Positions 1 through 10,540 of a stretch of 64,000 bases of DNA are shown here, piece by piece; position 1 is the stretch's first letter; every line of letters begins with the position of its first letter. The DNA comes from Panorpa germanica (taxonomy: Eukaryota > Arthropoda > Insecta > Mecoptera > Panorpidae): the NCBI GenBank assembly GCA_963678705.1, contig OY783209.1, positions 16,492,001 through 16,556,000 on the forward strand, written 5' to 3'. The notes below the pieces were generated by a model. The model saw nothing but the letters and a program-made list of their open reading frames with translations, was not told the DNA's origin and did not search any database. Position numbers and translations under genes: made by a program.

Positions 1-995
1 TTATTTGAATATCTGACTTATAGAGAACTATTTAGCTTCTATTTAATATTCTACATGCAAAATATCATCGTTGTACCTCTATATTGTTTTTATACTCGGT
101 TTATCACCCCTCACTCTAATGTTGCACTTAAGAAAATGTAGTTTTTTTTATATTATCGTAACAATAATGTCAATCTATATCTGCATACTAAATTTCAGTT
201 TTGTATTTATATTTTAGCATTAGTACCCCCACAAAACTCCGCTACTGAACAAGTTTGTTAAATTTTAGCACGGGGATCTATTTTATTTGTATCTAAGAAC
301 ATATTTTTTAAACTATAGCCCTTCATCTCTTTATATTTCATATTTCTGGTTTTTGGCCCCCAGCGCCCGCCGCCTCTGGAAAGTTGCAGTTTCCTATAGT
401 TTGTCTTTAATGACACTTTATATAAGGCCTACGTTCCAAATATCAATGTTCTAGCTCTGTTGCGACATTGCCCCCTAAAAATCACGCCACTACTGAATTA
501 AAATTTTTGTAATCCAATTATTGGCAAACATGCGCAATTAGTGTCTCAATACATACCTTAAGTTTTAATACTACTTTTTCAATATTTTTGGCTATTACTG
601 CCTCAACTCCCGCCGAAACTGGAAATTTGGGGCTTTTTATTTTCTTTTCTTTAATATTAAATTTGAACGTCCTAGCTCTTTTCTAACATTGCCCCCAGAA
701 ATTCGCGCCGCTACTGAACTTAAATTACAAATTTCCAACTATTGGAAAATGTGCACAATTATGATCTCAATACACACACCAAATTTCAGTTTTCTATCTT
801 TTCTAGTTCCTCAGATATTTGCAAAAGTATTTTTTCGAATTTTCCAGTTTTTCCAGAATAATTTTTTCGAGGGAAATTTAGGGAAAAATTCAGGGACGTG
901 GAAAGTCTTATAAATTCGTCCTTTACATAATATCAAAATTTAAAAATCTTTGTAGGCGCCGTTTAGAAGATACCATATAGATTTTGTTACCGGAA

Positions 996-1026
<31 letters not shown>

Positions 1027-1128
1027 AATATCTATGAGTTCTTATGAGTTTTCCATGTTAAATTGGAACATTACGAACATTATAATAGTAAGACTAGCGC
1101 TTCGCCCCGTCGCAAAGCGACGTGTATC
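1..1128. repeat. Complex dispersed repeat, copy 1
   Basis: About 1.1 kb repeated nearly base for base at 2546-3690. It is built from degenerate monomers of about 220-250 bp, each marked by a GCCGCTACTGAA-like core (near 240, 486 and 708). These are followed by a TA microsatellite (about 1000-1025) and a terminus at 1093-1125 that can form a hairpin (CGCTT ... AAGCG around a C-rich loop). Both copies lose similarity just after GTGTAT. The small open frames here are low-complexity and look non-coding. The family is not identified; a non-autonomous element with a hairpin end is an inference. Confidence 0.6.
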
Positions 1129-2545
1129 TAATATTTGAGAATAAAAAAAGTTATTTGATAAATTGAAAATAATGCAAAATATTATTTTTAAGTAATTTTC
1201 GCAAAAATATATCATTTTTTTAATTTATATTTTCTTATTTTGTTATAATTCCTTATTTTGTTATAGTGCCTCCGCCCATAAGCCCCAATCGTCACCTCTT
1301 GGCTCCATGCTTTCTTACGTTTCCGAACTTTTAATTTGATTCCTCTAAACTTCCGCCATGGAGCGCCTTCTACTTTTAGCACTCTGCATCGCTTCTTCCC
1401 TGAGCATCGTCGGTCCTTAAAATACTTCCACAGCGCCCCCGCTGCGTAAAATTATTATTAACCATAATGAAGCACAGTATTGATTAATGTCCACTGCCCC
1501 GCCCCTAAACATCAATCACCTCTTGGCTCCATGCTCTGCATCAATCTTGCACTTTTAATTGTATTCATCTGCATGTTTGCCACAATGCGCCCACTTGCAA
1601 CACTACAGGCTACCTGAGCATCATCGCTCATTAGGGTACTTTCCTATCCCCCCAGTTTAGCGCAATCATTAAATAATCCTGCGCTTCCACCCCCTGCGTA
1701 CTAATCTCTTAACAATTAGTTTTCAAAATTAATACTATACTGGCAACCTGCATACTAAATTTCATTCTTAGTAGTACATTATTTTTTAATAATTGTTCGA
1801 TAAGATAAATCTTTGATAAAATTTTCACTAATTTCAATGTAAACCTACTAATTACATCAATTTATTTATGTTTTTAAGAAAGCCTAGCAGTTCGCTCGTA
1901 ATAATCTCATCTCTAGGCCTTTTCCTGTCCGTTATTGCACTTCCCCATACCCCGCCACCCACACTTTCAGCACCAAAGCACATATTCTACAACACGGTTA
2001 CCTCCCAGAGCCATTATAATCTATCGCCACTACTTCTAACACCACCGTTACTTAGTACTGAACCCCAGCGCCACACTCTCTTCCAATCAAGCACTATTAA
2101 TTCGATATTATAGCAATTCATTTACATGAATAAAACTGTACAGTAATCTTACATTCTATATTTCGTATTTATATTTACGTTATAATATTAGTCACCCCAT
2201 TAATCCCCGCTCCTGAAATAAAATTGTCAAATTTTAGGCATAGCAATCTATTTTGCTCGTAGCAACTCTCTCTACCTTTATCTACCCCTACTTTTATAAA
2301 TGATCGAAATTTCAAAATTGAGTTCTTTGGCAAAGCTTTTTCCCGCCCCCACTTCCCCAATTTCACGCCGCTACTAAGGTTAAATTTATTTTCGCAAATA
2401 TGCACATGCATAGTTTCTATTTTTTCACTTTATCTATTTTTTGATATTTGGGGCTGTTAACTATTTCCCCCCTATACCTCTCACTCCTGTTCGATTTCAC
2501 AACACAACAAACGCACCAAAAATCAATTCAACTCTACTATTGAAT
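1129..2545. other. Gene-free AT-rich spacer with diverged repeat monomers
   Basis: No gene recognised. The stretch at about 2140-2430 is a weaker copy of the same monomers as the flanking repeats: it shares the CCCCGCTCCTGA and CACGCCGCTACT signatures and the following AAATTT(T) text. The 81-codon frame at 1868-2113 begins with a hydrophobic stretch but is then rich in Pro, Ser, Thr and Leu. It has no family resemblance and probably arose by chance in C-rich repeat sequence. Confidence 0.5.
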
Positions 2546-3558
2546 TTAATTTGAATATCTGACTTATAGAGAACTATTGTGCTTCTATTTAATATTCTAC
2601 ATGCAAAATATCATCATTGTACCTCTATATTGTTATTATACTCGGTTTAACACCCCCTGCTCTAATGGTACACATAAGAAAATATAGTTTGTTTATATTT
2701 TCGTTATTAATGTGTCAATCTATATCTGCATACTAAATTTCAGCTTTGTATTTTTTTTTTAGCATTAGTACCCCCCACATACCTCCGCTACTGAAGAAGT
2801 TTGTCAAATTTTAGCACAGGTATCTATTTTGTTTGTACCTAAGAGCATATATTTTAAACTATAGTTATTTATCTTTATATATTTCATATTTCTGTTTTTT
2901 GGCCCTTAGCGCCCGCCGGCTCTAAAAATTTGCAGTTTTCTATAGTTTGTCTTTAATGACACTCTATATGGGGCCCACGTTCGAAATAACAACGTTCTAG
3001 CTCTGTTGAAACATTGCCCCTAAAAAATCACGCCGCTACTGAATTAAAATTTTGGTAATCTAATTATTGGCAAACATGCGCAATTAGTGTCTCAATACAT
3101 ACCCTAAGTTTTAATACTACTTTTTCAATATTTCTGGCTTTTACTGTCTCAACTCCCTCCGCCACTGGAAATTTGAAGCTGTTTATTTTTTTCATTAATG
3201 ACTGTCTAGAGCGAGCCTACATATTAAATTTGAACGTCCTAACTCTATTCTAACATTGCCCCCGGAAATTCGTGCCGCTACTGAACTTAAATTTCAAATG
3301 TCCAACTATTGGCAAATGTGCACAATTATGATCTCAATACACATTCCAAATTTCAGTTTTCTATCTTTTCTAGTTCGTCAGATATTTGCAAAAGTATTTT
3401 TTTCGAATTTTCCAGTTTTTCCAGAATAATTTTTTCCAGTGAAATTCAGGGAAAAATTCAGGGACGTAGAAAGTCTTAGAAATTCGTCCTTTACATAATT
3501 TAAAAATTTAAAAAACTTTGTAGGCGCCGTTTAGAAGATACCATACAGATTTTGTTAC

Positions 3559-3595
<37 letters not shown>

Positions 3596-3690
3596 ATGAG
3601 TTCTTATGAGTTTTCCATGTTAAATTGGAACATTACGAACATTATAATAGTAAGACTAGCGCTTCGCCCCGTCGCAAAGCGACGTGTATA
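2546..3690. repeat. Complex dispersed repeat, copy 2
   Basis: Direct-orientation copy of 1-1128, offset by about 2.55 kb. It has the same order of monomers (cores near 2786, 3032 and 3272), the same TA tract (3563-3593) and the same hairpin terminus ending at about 3687. Scattered substitutions and short indels separate the two copies, so this is an older duplication or two independent insertions of one family. Confidence 0.6.
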
Positions 3691-4555
3691 TTATTAGTTT
3701 GATTTAAAGTTAATAGAATAATCCTAATATTGTTTTTAAATGTATTTAATTTAAAACTGTAAATACTTGATTTGAAAATATGTTTGTTTCCAATAAAATC
3801 AAAAATACTATATAATTTGGTTAATATTTTGAATCCTAAAAAAAATAATTTTGCTTGCATAAAGAAATTAAACGTTTTTTTAGTTCAAGTTGCGATAGTT
3901 TGGAGGTGAATCATATTTGGAAAAGTTGTTAAATAGTTGTGTAAGATAATTTTTCTAAATCAGTCAATTTATCTGTAAAAGTATGTTTATAATGTAGTCA
4001 AATTAGATTTTAAGTTCTTGTTCTTTAGTTAGGTTTCACATTTTTAGTCATAAGAGAAGATTTTAATTTATGTAAATTTATATTATGTAAGGTATATACT
4101 ATAAGAATGTAGTGCCTATCGATAAAAATAATAAATAAATAAATAACTAAATATCCCGTAAATCAACATCCCGTGAAGGTTAGGCATACTAAATATATCC
4201 AAATTAACACTATAATAATATGAAACAATTGAACTATACATTCACCTTTCCGGTATACATCTCATAAACGCAGTCGTATGTTTTTTCTATAATTGTATTT
4301 TATACAATTTAGCTGTTTACTTCATATATTTTACCAGTTACAAAATAATATCTCATTTGTAAAATGTTTGTTTATTAATATAAAAATACACAGAAACTCA
4401 ACAAAACAAATTTTGGGTTACCAGAAGTAGCTGGAATTGAAGGGATATTATAGGGAAATTAATTTATAGAAAGAAAATAAAGGAAATAGAAAATACTTTG
4501 AAATCAATTAAAGAAATACAATTTAAATTATAAAGCAACACTTGTTACTAAATGA
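3691..4555. other. AT-rich region downstream of the hydrolase gene
   Basis: No gene seen. It lies just past the stop codon of the minus-strand hydrolase and presumably contains its 3' UTR and polyadenylation site, neither of which can be fixed. Three blocks of this stretch recur in the same order and orientation near 50690-50930: TCAGTCAA(C/T)TTATCTGTAA at about 3961, CGTGAAGGTT at about 4172, and GAAGGGATATTA/AAAGGGATGTTA at about 4440. This suggests a diverged dispersed repeat. Confidence 0.4.
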
Positions 4556-4649
4556 TTACTTAATAAATAATTTGATTTTTTCTTCAACTAATTCCATGCC
4601 TCGTTTATTCCAGTGTAGTTCATCAATTCTGTTGTTACGTCCACAAAAT
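4556..4649 (-). CDS. Hydrolase exon 5 (SGNH block V, stop)
   Basis: Last exon. The acceptor GTTTTAG precedes it at 4650, and the frame entered from exon 4 (phase 2) runs open to TAA at 4556-4558. It encodes RNNRIDELHWNKRG near its start. The Asp-x-x-His pair is the catalytic Asp/His signature of SGNH hydrolases, in the expected place about 20 residues from the C-terminus. The tail is a short Lys/Glu-rich amphipathic helix. Confidence 0.65.
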
Positions 4650-4724
4650 CTAAAACAAAACATTGTTTATTAATTACTAAATAATAACGCACATATTTTA
4701 TAATATTATACAAATTATACATAC

Positions 4725-4800
4725 TTCTCAAAGAGGTCTTTATTGACTTCATTATTTAAAATAAATAAGTCTCTGACATCGATGACTTCCTGGTTTGGTT
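4725..4800 (-). CDS. Hydrolase exon 4
   Basis: 76-bp exon with acceptor ATATTTCAG and donor AA|GTATGT. It enters at phase 1 and leaves at phase 2, matching exons 3 and 5. It encodes a segment containing EVIDVRDLF, the beta-strand usually found before the Asp/His loop of SGNH enzymes. It sits only 66 bp upstream of the first LTR of the BEL array, which fills the preceding intron. Confidence 0.62.
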
Positions 4801-4866
4801 CTGAAATATTATAAATAAACTAATTAATAAATGTACACAATGTTAAGTTAGTATTAAAACAATCAT

Positions 4867-5418
4867 TGGTAAAGAACGCATACACAACCTATATTTTTAT
4901 ATAGATATTTCGCATTCTTTAATGTATTTCATTAGAATCTAATTTTGTATATTTTTAGTTCTTAAGTTCTGTAATAATTCTATTGTTTAATCAAATATTT
5001 TATCTTTCTTTGTTATTGAATTAACTAACAAAGTTATTGTCATTGTTACTCTGGCATTGTGTATTCGACCGTACCAGCCCGTACCAAGGCCACCAGCCGG
5101 TTTGGCAAATGCCTTTTTGTACCAATGTACTGTTAAAACACTATTAAAATATTCATTATTAACTCAAACTTCATACAGAAAACATCACTAAATATCTTTA
5201 AATTATTAACTATCATCTAGAACAGTAAACATCTAAATTATCAACTCCAACTTTCAACAGTTTAATAATTATAATAAAAGATTTTAATAGTGAATTGTAT
5301 CACAGTAACATTGATACATATAATTATTCATTTAAGTTTCAATTATTGTAATTCGTCAAGTGCACTTCGTTATAAATGTTTTTTGCAAAATTCTTGCATT
5401 TCGCTGCCATTTCTTACA
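4867..5418 (+). repeat. BEL/Pao array LTR1
   Basis: About 552 bp, repeated at 26935-27486 and 31898-32440. It starts TGGTAAAGAACG. The 3' boundary is less certain: similarity between LTR1 and LTR2 continues into the leader, while LTR3 diverges near CGCTGCTATTT. No target duplication could be confirmed for the array because the outer end of LTR3 is unclear. Confidence 0.7.
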
Positions 5419-5527
5419 AACGTTGGCTTGTGTAGTCATTTGATCCTTCGACACGGATCAACCATTTGGTCAGCTTCGAGCCGGATGTACACCATTAAAC
5501 CATCTTCAAGAGCGGATTTACACCATT
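5419..5527 (+). other. BEL copy A leader, first part with tRNA-Tyr-like primer site
   Basis: TGGTCAGCTTCGAGCCGGAT at 5467-5486 resembles the complement of the 3' end of animal tRNA-Tyr (TGGTCCTTCGAGCCGGAT) apart from a small change after TGGTC. The same site is at 27535-27554 in copy B. The leader is cut after ACACCATT by the 17-kb Polinton-like insertion and resumes at 22630. Confidence 0.5.
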
Positions 5528-6104
5528 AGTAGGGTAGGAGAGCGGGTTCTAGGACAGTTTGGAGTGGGGATGCATTTAGGTCACGGTATGAAGAAGGGGG
5601 GCGTGGCTAGACTTGGAAGAATGTAAAAGGGGGTAAGGGTGGGGTAAGGAGTGAGGGGGGCGTGGCTAGACAATGTTGGGGGGGTAATAGTGGGGTAATA
5701 GTGGGGTAATATGAAAGAGTGAGATAGCGATATTAATTATTACGTGTGTGTTAGTATTGGCGTAATTATTGCATTCTTCGTCAATTTCCGGAAGCCAATC
5801 GTTTATGTTCGTGTCCTAGATGTCATTACAGCTTTTATCTCTAGGTACATTCTCTACAATACCCAAGGTTATGAGTGAGAAAGCAATAGTGGTAAAGAGT
5901 GAGATACCGATATTAATTCTTATGTTTGATTTGTTATTGGTTATAAGATTATGACAGTGTTAAATTATTTATAACAGTGTATTTATAGCGCACGTGTTAA
6001 AACTGTGTGAGAACAAGCGCATGTGTGAAAACAAGCGCATTAGTTCGATTTTCCAAACGTCGACAAATTTTTTTGTTATACATTTCATGTTTTAGTTAAA
6101 TGTA
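5528..6104. repeat. Left terminal/subterminal region of the element, G-rich
   Basis: Mirrors 22053-22629. It contains two copies of GGGGGGCGTGGCTAGAC (about 5595-5612 and 5655-5673) and runs such as GGGGTAATAGTGGGGTAATAGTGGGG near 5680-5710, all on one strand with quadruplex potential. The right arm has fewer G-run units. A second short direct repeat, AACAAGCGCATGTGTGAAAA, lies near 6010-6040. No ORF of note. Confidence 0.65.
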
Positions 6105-7453
6105 GAGGGCCGGATTAGGTATTGTTGTATTAAATTATTTATTTAAGTATACTAAAAGTTATAATATACGTACATTATATCATTGATGATTCTCAAAGCA
6201 TACAGTTATTTTTTTATGTGTTGTAATAATCATAAAGTCTTATAAGTCAGACAATGGGGCCGGATTGGGTATTGTTGTATTAGATTATTTATTTAAGTAT
6301 ACTAAAAGTTATAATATACGTACATTATATCATTGATGATTCTCAAAGCATACAGTTATTTTTTTATGTGTTGTAATAATCATAAAGTCTTATAAGTCAG
6401 ACAATGGGGCCGGATTGGGTATTGTTGTATTAGATTATTTATTTAAGTATACTAAAAGTTATAATATACGTACATTATATCATTGATGATTCTCAAAGCA
6501 TACAGTTATTTTTTTATGTGTTGTAATAATCATAAAGTCTTATAAGTCAGACAATGGGGCCGGATTGGGTATTGTTGTATTAGATTATTTATTTAAGTAT
6601 ACTAAAAGTTATAATATACGTACATTATATCATTGATGATTCTCAAAGCATACAGTTATTTTTTATGTGTTGTAATAATCATAAAGTCTTATAAGTCAGA
6701 CAATGGGGTCGGATTGGGTATTGTTGTATTAGATTATTTATTTAAGTATACTAAAAGTTATAATATACGTACATTATATCATTGATGATTCTCAAAGCAT
6801 ACAGTTATTTTTTTATGTGTTGTAATAATCATAAAGTCTTATAAGTCAGACAATGGGGCCGGATTGGGTATTGTTGTATTAAATTATTTATTTAAGTATA
6901 CTAAAAGTTATAATATACGTACATTATATCATTGATGATTCTCAAAGCATACAGTTATTTTTTTATGTGTTGTAATAATCATAAAGTCTTATAAGTCAGA
7001 CAATGGGGCCGGATTGGGTATTGTTGTATTAGATTATTTATTTAAGTATACTAAAAGTTATAATATACGTACATTATATCATTGATGATTCTTAAAGCAT
7101 ACAGTTATTTTTTTATGTGTTGTAATAATCATAAAGTCTTATAAGTCAGACAATGGGGCCGGATTGGGTATTGTTGTATTAGATTATTTATTTAAGTATA
7201 CTAAAAGTTATAATATACGTACATTATATCATTGATGATTCTCAAAGCATACAGTTATTTTTTATGTGTTGTAATAATCATAAAGTCTTATAAGTCAGAC
7301 AATGGGGTCGGATTGGGTATTGTTGTATTAGATTATTTATTTAAGTATACTAAAAGTTATAATATACGTACATTATATCATTGATGATTCTCAAAGCATA
7401 CAGTTATTTTTTTATGTGTTGTAATAATCATAAAGTCATATAAGTCAGACAAT
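6105..7453. repeat. Nine-copy 150-bp minisatellite, left arm
   Basis: Unit of 149-150 bp beginning GGCCGGATTGGGTATTG, with starts near 6107, 6257, 6407, 6557, 6706, 6855, 7005, 7155 and 7304. The units are almost identical. Differences are a T-run length and single substitutions such as GGTCGG for GGCCGG in two units. The mirrored array lies in the right arm with the same copy number. Each unit contains the palindromic ATACGTA. Confidence 0.9.
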
Positions 7454-7958
7454 GGTGTTGTTTTACATATATGATGTTATAACACCACAGTAACTGTTAA
7501 AATAGTAGGAGGATATTTTATTATACAAATTTATTAGGTAGCGGTTTGATCCATATGTATGAGGCTATATAGGTTGTGGATAATAGTAGAATCACAATTA
7601 GCTAAACCAAAAGCTCTAACTTAAGTTGAAACAAACTTTTTAAAATAAAACTGCTCGAAGGGTCGGGGCCCCCCGAGAATTTTATTTATTTTGAATGCGC
7701 GGGGATGATAGAATTAAGAATTGATAGTCTGATGGTAAATATATTATAGTAATAAATAAGTAAAGTGCTACCCTGTTAAATTTTTATATTATAATTTATA
7801 TATAAGTCTAAAAATATGATTGTTGAGCGTAAGACCTATGTAACGGGATTCTGTTGGTGGAGGTGGTAAATTCATGTATAAATGTCACTTAAATAGAGAT
7901 GATGTTGAGCTGTAATTACAGAGTAATATTTTCTTAGTGCAAGCTAAAGTTCAATAGT
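7454..7958. other. Upstream region of the acidic ORF
   Basis: No gene seen. It contains a GC block, GGGTCGGGGCCCCCCGAG, near 7661-7677 that stands out from its AT-rich surroundings. It probably includes promoter sequence for the ORF starting at 7959. The mirror copy is at 20211-20714. Confidence 0.4.
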
Positions 7959-8348
7959 ATGAACGGATTTAAGAATATTCCAGGCGTAACATGGTTATTG
8001 GATTCGGGGGATATACGCGTCGGCATTGACAGTGAAGATAGATATTATGTTCAGGATATAACTGACGATTTTGATATAGATGACTGTGATTCAGAGGATA
8101 TGACGGATAAAGAAGAAAAGAAGACATACGAGAAAATTATAGAGAGTTATGCTGATGAAATAATAATAGGTCACGAAGAAATTGAAATACAGGAAGAAGA
8201 TTCTGATGTGGAAATCATAGAATTATTAGAGAGTGATAGTGAAGTTATTGAAATATTAGACTCTGACGATGAAATTGTAGAGGTGTTAGACTCTGATGAC
8301 GAAATTGTAGAGGTGTTAGACTCTGATGACGAAATTGTAAAAGTATAA
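7959..8348 (+). CDS. Acidic protein with tandem SUMO-interacting-like motifs (left arm)
   Basis: 129 residues, not recognised as a known family. The N-terminal ~35 residues look globular (GVTWLLDSGDIRVGIDSEDR), followed by Asp/Glu-rich sequence. From about residue 86 come successive blocks of the form hydrophobic-x-hydrophobic-hydrophobic plus acidic run: VEIIELLESDSE, EVIEILDSDDE, and EIVEVLDSDDE twice, then EIVKV. These match the SUMO-interacting motif pattern (V/I-x-V/I-V/I/L with flanking Asp/Glu/Ser). The ORF is intact and its translation is identical in both arms, while the polymerase, ATPase and capsid-like genes beside it are broken. An in vivo role, for example binding poly-SUMO chains, is inference. 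A chance low-complexity acidic tail is the alternative. Confidence 0.6.
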   Translation: MNGFKNIPGVTWLLDSGDIRVGIDSEDRYYVQDITDDFDIDDCDSEDMTDKEEKKTYEKIIESYADEIIIGHEEIEIQEEDSDVEIIELLESDSEVIEILDSDDEIVEVLDSDDEIVEVLDSDDEIVKV

Positions 8349-8610
8349 CATAGTGATTAATGCATATTTTTTATGTAAAATTATATAAATAAATGAACTT
8401 TTAAAAACAATTGTGAAATGAAGTACCTATATTATTAAAGGAAGATATGTATTCAATCAAAATAGGATTAAACTGTACTAAAATGATATATTATTAAAAA
8501 TGATAATAATTTCAAACATGTCGTATATATTAGAAGAAATATCAAAACTATTGTAATTACTTAATTTATAATATATAAAAATTTAAAATGTATATAATTC
8601 TTTTATTTAT
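8349..8610. other. Short intergenic AT-rich stretch
   Basis: Separates two convergent ORFs. It contains an AATAAA-like ATAAATAAATGAA stretch near 8387, plausible as a polyadenylation signal for the acidic ORF, and ATTTATTTATTTATTT near 8602 that would serve the opposite ORF. Nothing else recognised. Confidence 0.35.
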
Positions 8611-8988
8611 TTATTTATTTATTAGGGTATAACTACATCCATTAGAATCATAATATAACATATAATTACAATCACAACAGTTTCTTATTTGACATGGAGG
8701 TCCATCTCTTTGTATTCTTCCTTTGTTATAATGTTTGTAGCATAACCGACGCTCCTGCATAAAGTGATCTTCTTTTAAATGTATTGAAAGCCGGTTCCAG
8801 TTTTGTTCAATATCGGTGGAAAACATTATATAATGCAAAAAGAACTCTATTGGTAGTAAATGCAACTCATCGTCCGTAAGATTTTCTAGTAAACACTCAC
8901 TTTCTTTGTATTTTTTTTTTAGAACAGCTCTAACTTTTGAAATCGTTTTCGAAACTTGTTCATAATCATTTAAAAATTTATAATCCAT
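8611..8988 (-). CDS. Unknown 125-residue Cys-rich protein (left arm)
   Basis: Not recognised. The N-terminal 60 residues are helical and Lys/Glu-rich. The C-terminal third is Cys/Tyr-rich (CYKHYNKG, then CQIRNCCDCNYMLYY) and could bind a metal. It is intact in the left arm only. The right-arm copy (from 19347) has lost the 167 bp corresponding to 8717-8883, with an ATT microhomology at the join, and is out of frame. It lies next to the capsid-like fragment on the same strand. Confidence 0.5.
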   Translation of the reverse strand: MDYKFLNDYEQVSKTISKVRAVLKKKYKESECLLENLTDDELHLLPIEFFLHYIMFSTDIEQNWNRLSIHLKEDHFMQERRLCYKHYNKGRIQRDGPPCQIRNCCDCNYMLYYDSNGCSYTLINK

Positions 8989-9062
8989 TATTTGGTTATG
9001 AGATGGTTACTCTTTAATGACTTTAAAGATATTAATCATTATTTATAATGGTTATGTAATTT

Positions 9063-9790
9063 TATTAACAATTCCAGATAATGGTTTATACTCAACAATC
9101 CGGTCATGTAATATTAAACAATAAGCATTATAATTCAAGCCTTATATCAACTGGAGCAGGTTTTAGAAATTCTTTCTGTTTTGAACAATCTATTACTATT
9201 AAAGGTGCATTTTCTTTAAAATTCTTTAAATTTAAAATGGGATTTGGCTCTTTATCATTGTATGATTTTTGGAAATTAGCATACATTTCATATGCTATTG
9301 CATACTTATTATTGTCATAATCAAGATCAAGATTATCATAGGGGTACACATCAGAATTTAAGTATAGTTTTACGTTTCTTAAGGTACAAGTGTGAAATTT
9401 ACTCATATCCTTTGTAATATCGTCTTTACCTTCTCTTTATAACCCTAATATAACATAACGTGGCTTTTCAAGTGCTGTAGATGTTTTAATAGACCAAGAT
9501 TGATTTGTCGTGCGTGGTAACGCTGGATATTCGTACAAGTCCCAACTTCGAAAGCCAATATATAATGATTTATCGAGTTCTATTGTTTGTAATAATTCTA
9601 ATTTCTTTTTGTCTGATACATTTATATGAGGCATACACCATTGTATTTTGTCAATGACTACTTTTGGTAATACATCTTTAGCTGCTGCTATCCAAAGTGC
9701 GTTATTATCGTTTTTTGATCGAATTAATATTAATTCATGCTTTACTGGTAATATAATTTTTTTAAAGTCTTCACAGAACCCAAATATTGT
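9063..9790 (-). pseudogene. Capsid-like protein, C-terminal part (left arm)
   Basis: Minus-strand fragments at 9437-9634 and 9128-9406, joined by the coding remnant between them, resemble a family I associate with the double-jelly-roll major capsid proteins of insect Polinton/adintovirus-like elements. Recognisable blocks are NALWIAAAKDV, FRSWDLYEYPALPRTT, KPRYVILGL and KLYLNSDVYPYDNL, followed by an Ala-Pro-Leu-Val/Ile-Val-Ile-Asp strand. Frameshifts break it near 9420 and 9770. A deletion of about 30 bp near 9088 removes part of the C-terminal domain that is still present in the right arm. The capsid assignment is inference from remembered family features. Confidence 0.55.
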
Positions 9791-10030
9791 TTTAAGAGGA
9801 ATACAAACTTACTTATATCGCGTTTTATAGTTTCATAAATATCTGATGTGATAATTTCATATATTAACGAGTCAGTATCAATATATAATAACTTTAAATT
9901 ATTATTAAAAAAATCTTTTTGCATATAATTATAATGAAAATCATACATTACTGTTTTAGATAAATCTAATATTGAAAAGCCAACATATATAGGTTTATTA
10001 AATGTAATATTAGGTTTTAAAAGTATTATA
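9742..10030 (-). pseudogene. Second PolB fragment carrying motif C (left arm)
   Basis: MYDFHYNY followed by [12 protein letters not shown] is the palm motif C region of protein-primed family B polymerases. It duplicates, in a diverged form and on the opposite strand, the motif C of the longer polymerase relic at about 13333-13380. It lies between the N- and C-terminal parts of the capsid-like gene, so the element has been rearranged. The right arm carries the same fragment with a few residue changes (Asp to Glu, Thr to Ile). Confidence 0.6.
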
Positions 10031-10099
10031 CCAGAGATAGAAATTTAAATATATATATAAAATGAAAGTAACATATATAACTGGCTTAGAAATCAAACC

Positions 10100-10540
10100 T
10101 AAAGGTATCCAAATATAAAATTTCTTTTTCTTCTTCTTCTGGTTATACCAGGATTTTTATTTGAATCAATTTCAACCGAATTTATTTCATATTTTATACT
10201 TTCAAATAGGTATAAAATACCATTTAATATGAAAACAGGTGTAGATTTTGAAGTGTCTTTTGTTTTACCTTCAATGTATAAGTAAGATTCCGAGGGTAAT
10301 GTATATACATTATGTTGATTTATTGGTATACGAATTTCGTCATTATATTTATAGCTGGTTGTGTTATATGGACTGTATGAATGTATTTCATATTGGCTTA
10401 ATGATTCGTCAAAGAGAATTTTATCTTCAATATGAGTTTACATTCAAATTACATTCCCATATAATATTTTCATATATAAAGATTAAATATTTAAAACGTA
10501 TTTTATTACTTTATAACACATGCCTGGTTAAACAATGAAG
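10100..10540 (-). pseudogene. Capsid-like protein, N-terminal part (left arm)
   Basis: The minus strand reads DESLSQYEIHSYSPYNT, then YNDEIRIPI, ESYLYIEG and FESIKYEINSVEID, ending in an Arg-rich run after NPGITR. This matches the N-terminal region of the same capsid-like family as 9063-9790. No good start codon is seen. The gene is cut after the Arg run, where the polymerase fragment intervenes. The right-arm equivalent is at about 17770-18210. Confidence 0.5.

Noticed and set aside
1868..2113. 81-codon frame with a signal-peptide-like start
   Set aside because: Low-complexity Pro/Ser/Thr/Leu sequence inside a repeat region, no family resemblance, and no splice or polyadenylation context.
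6105..7453. 150-bp direct repeats considered as a CRISPR-like array
   Set aside because: Units are contiguous and nearly identical over their whole length with no variable spacers, and the context is eukaryotic.
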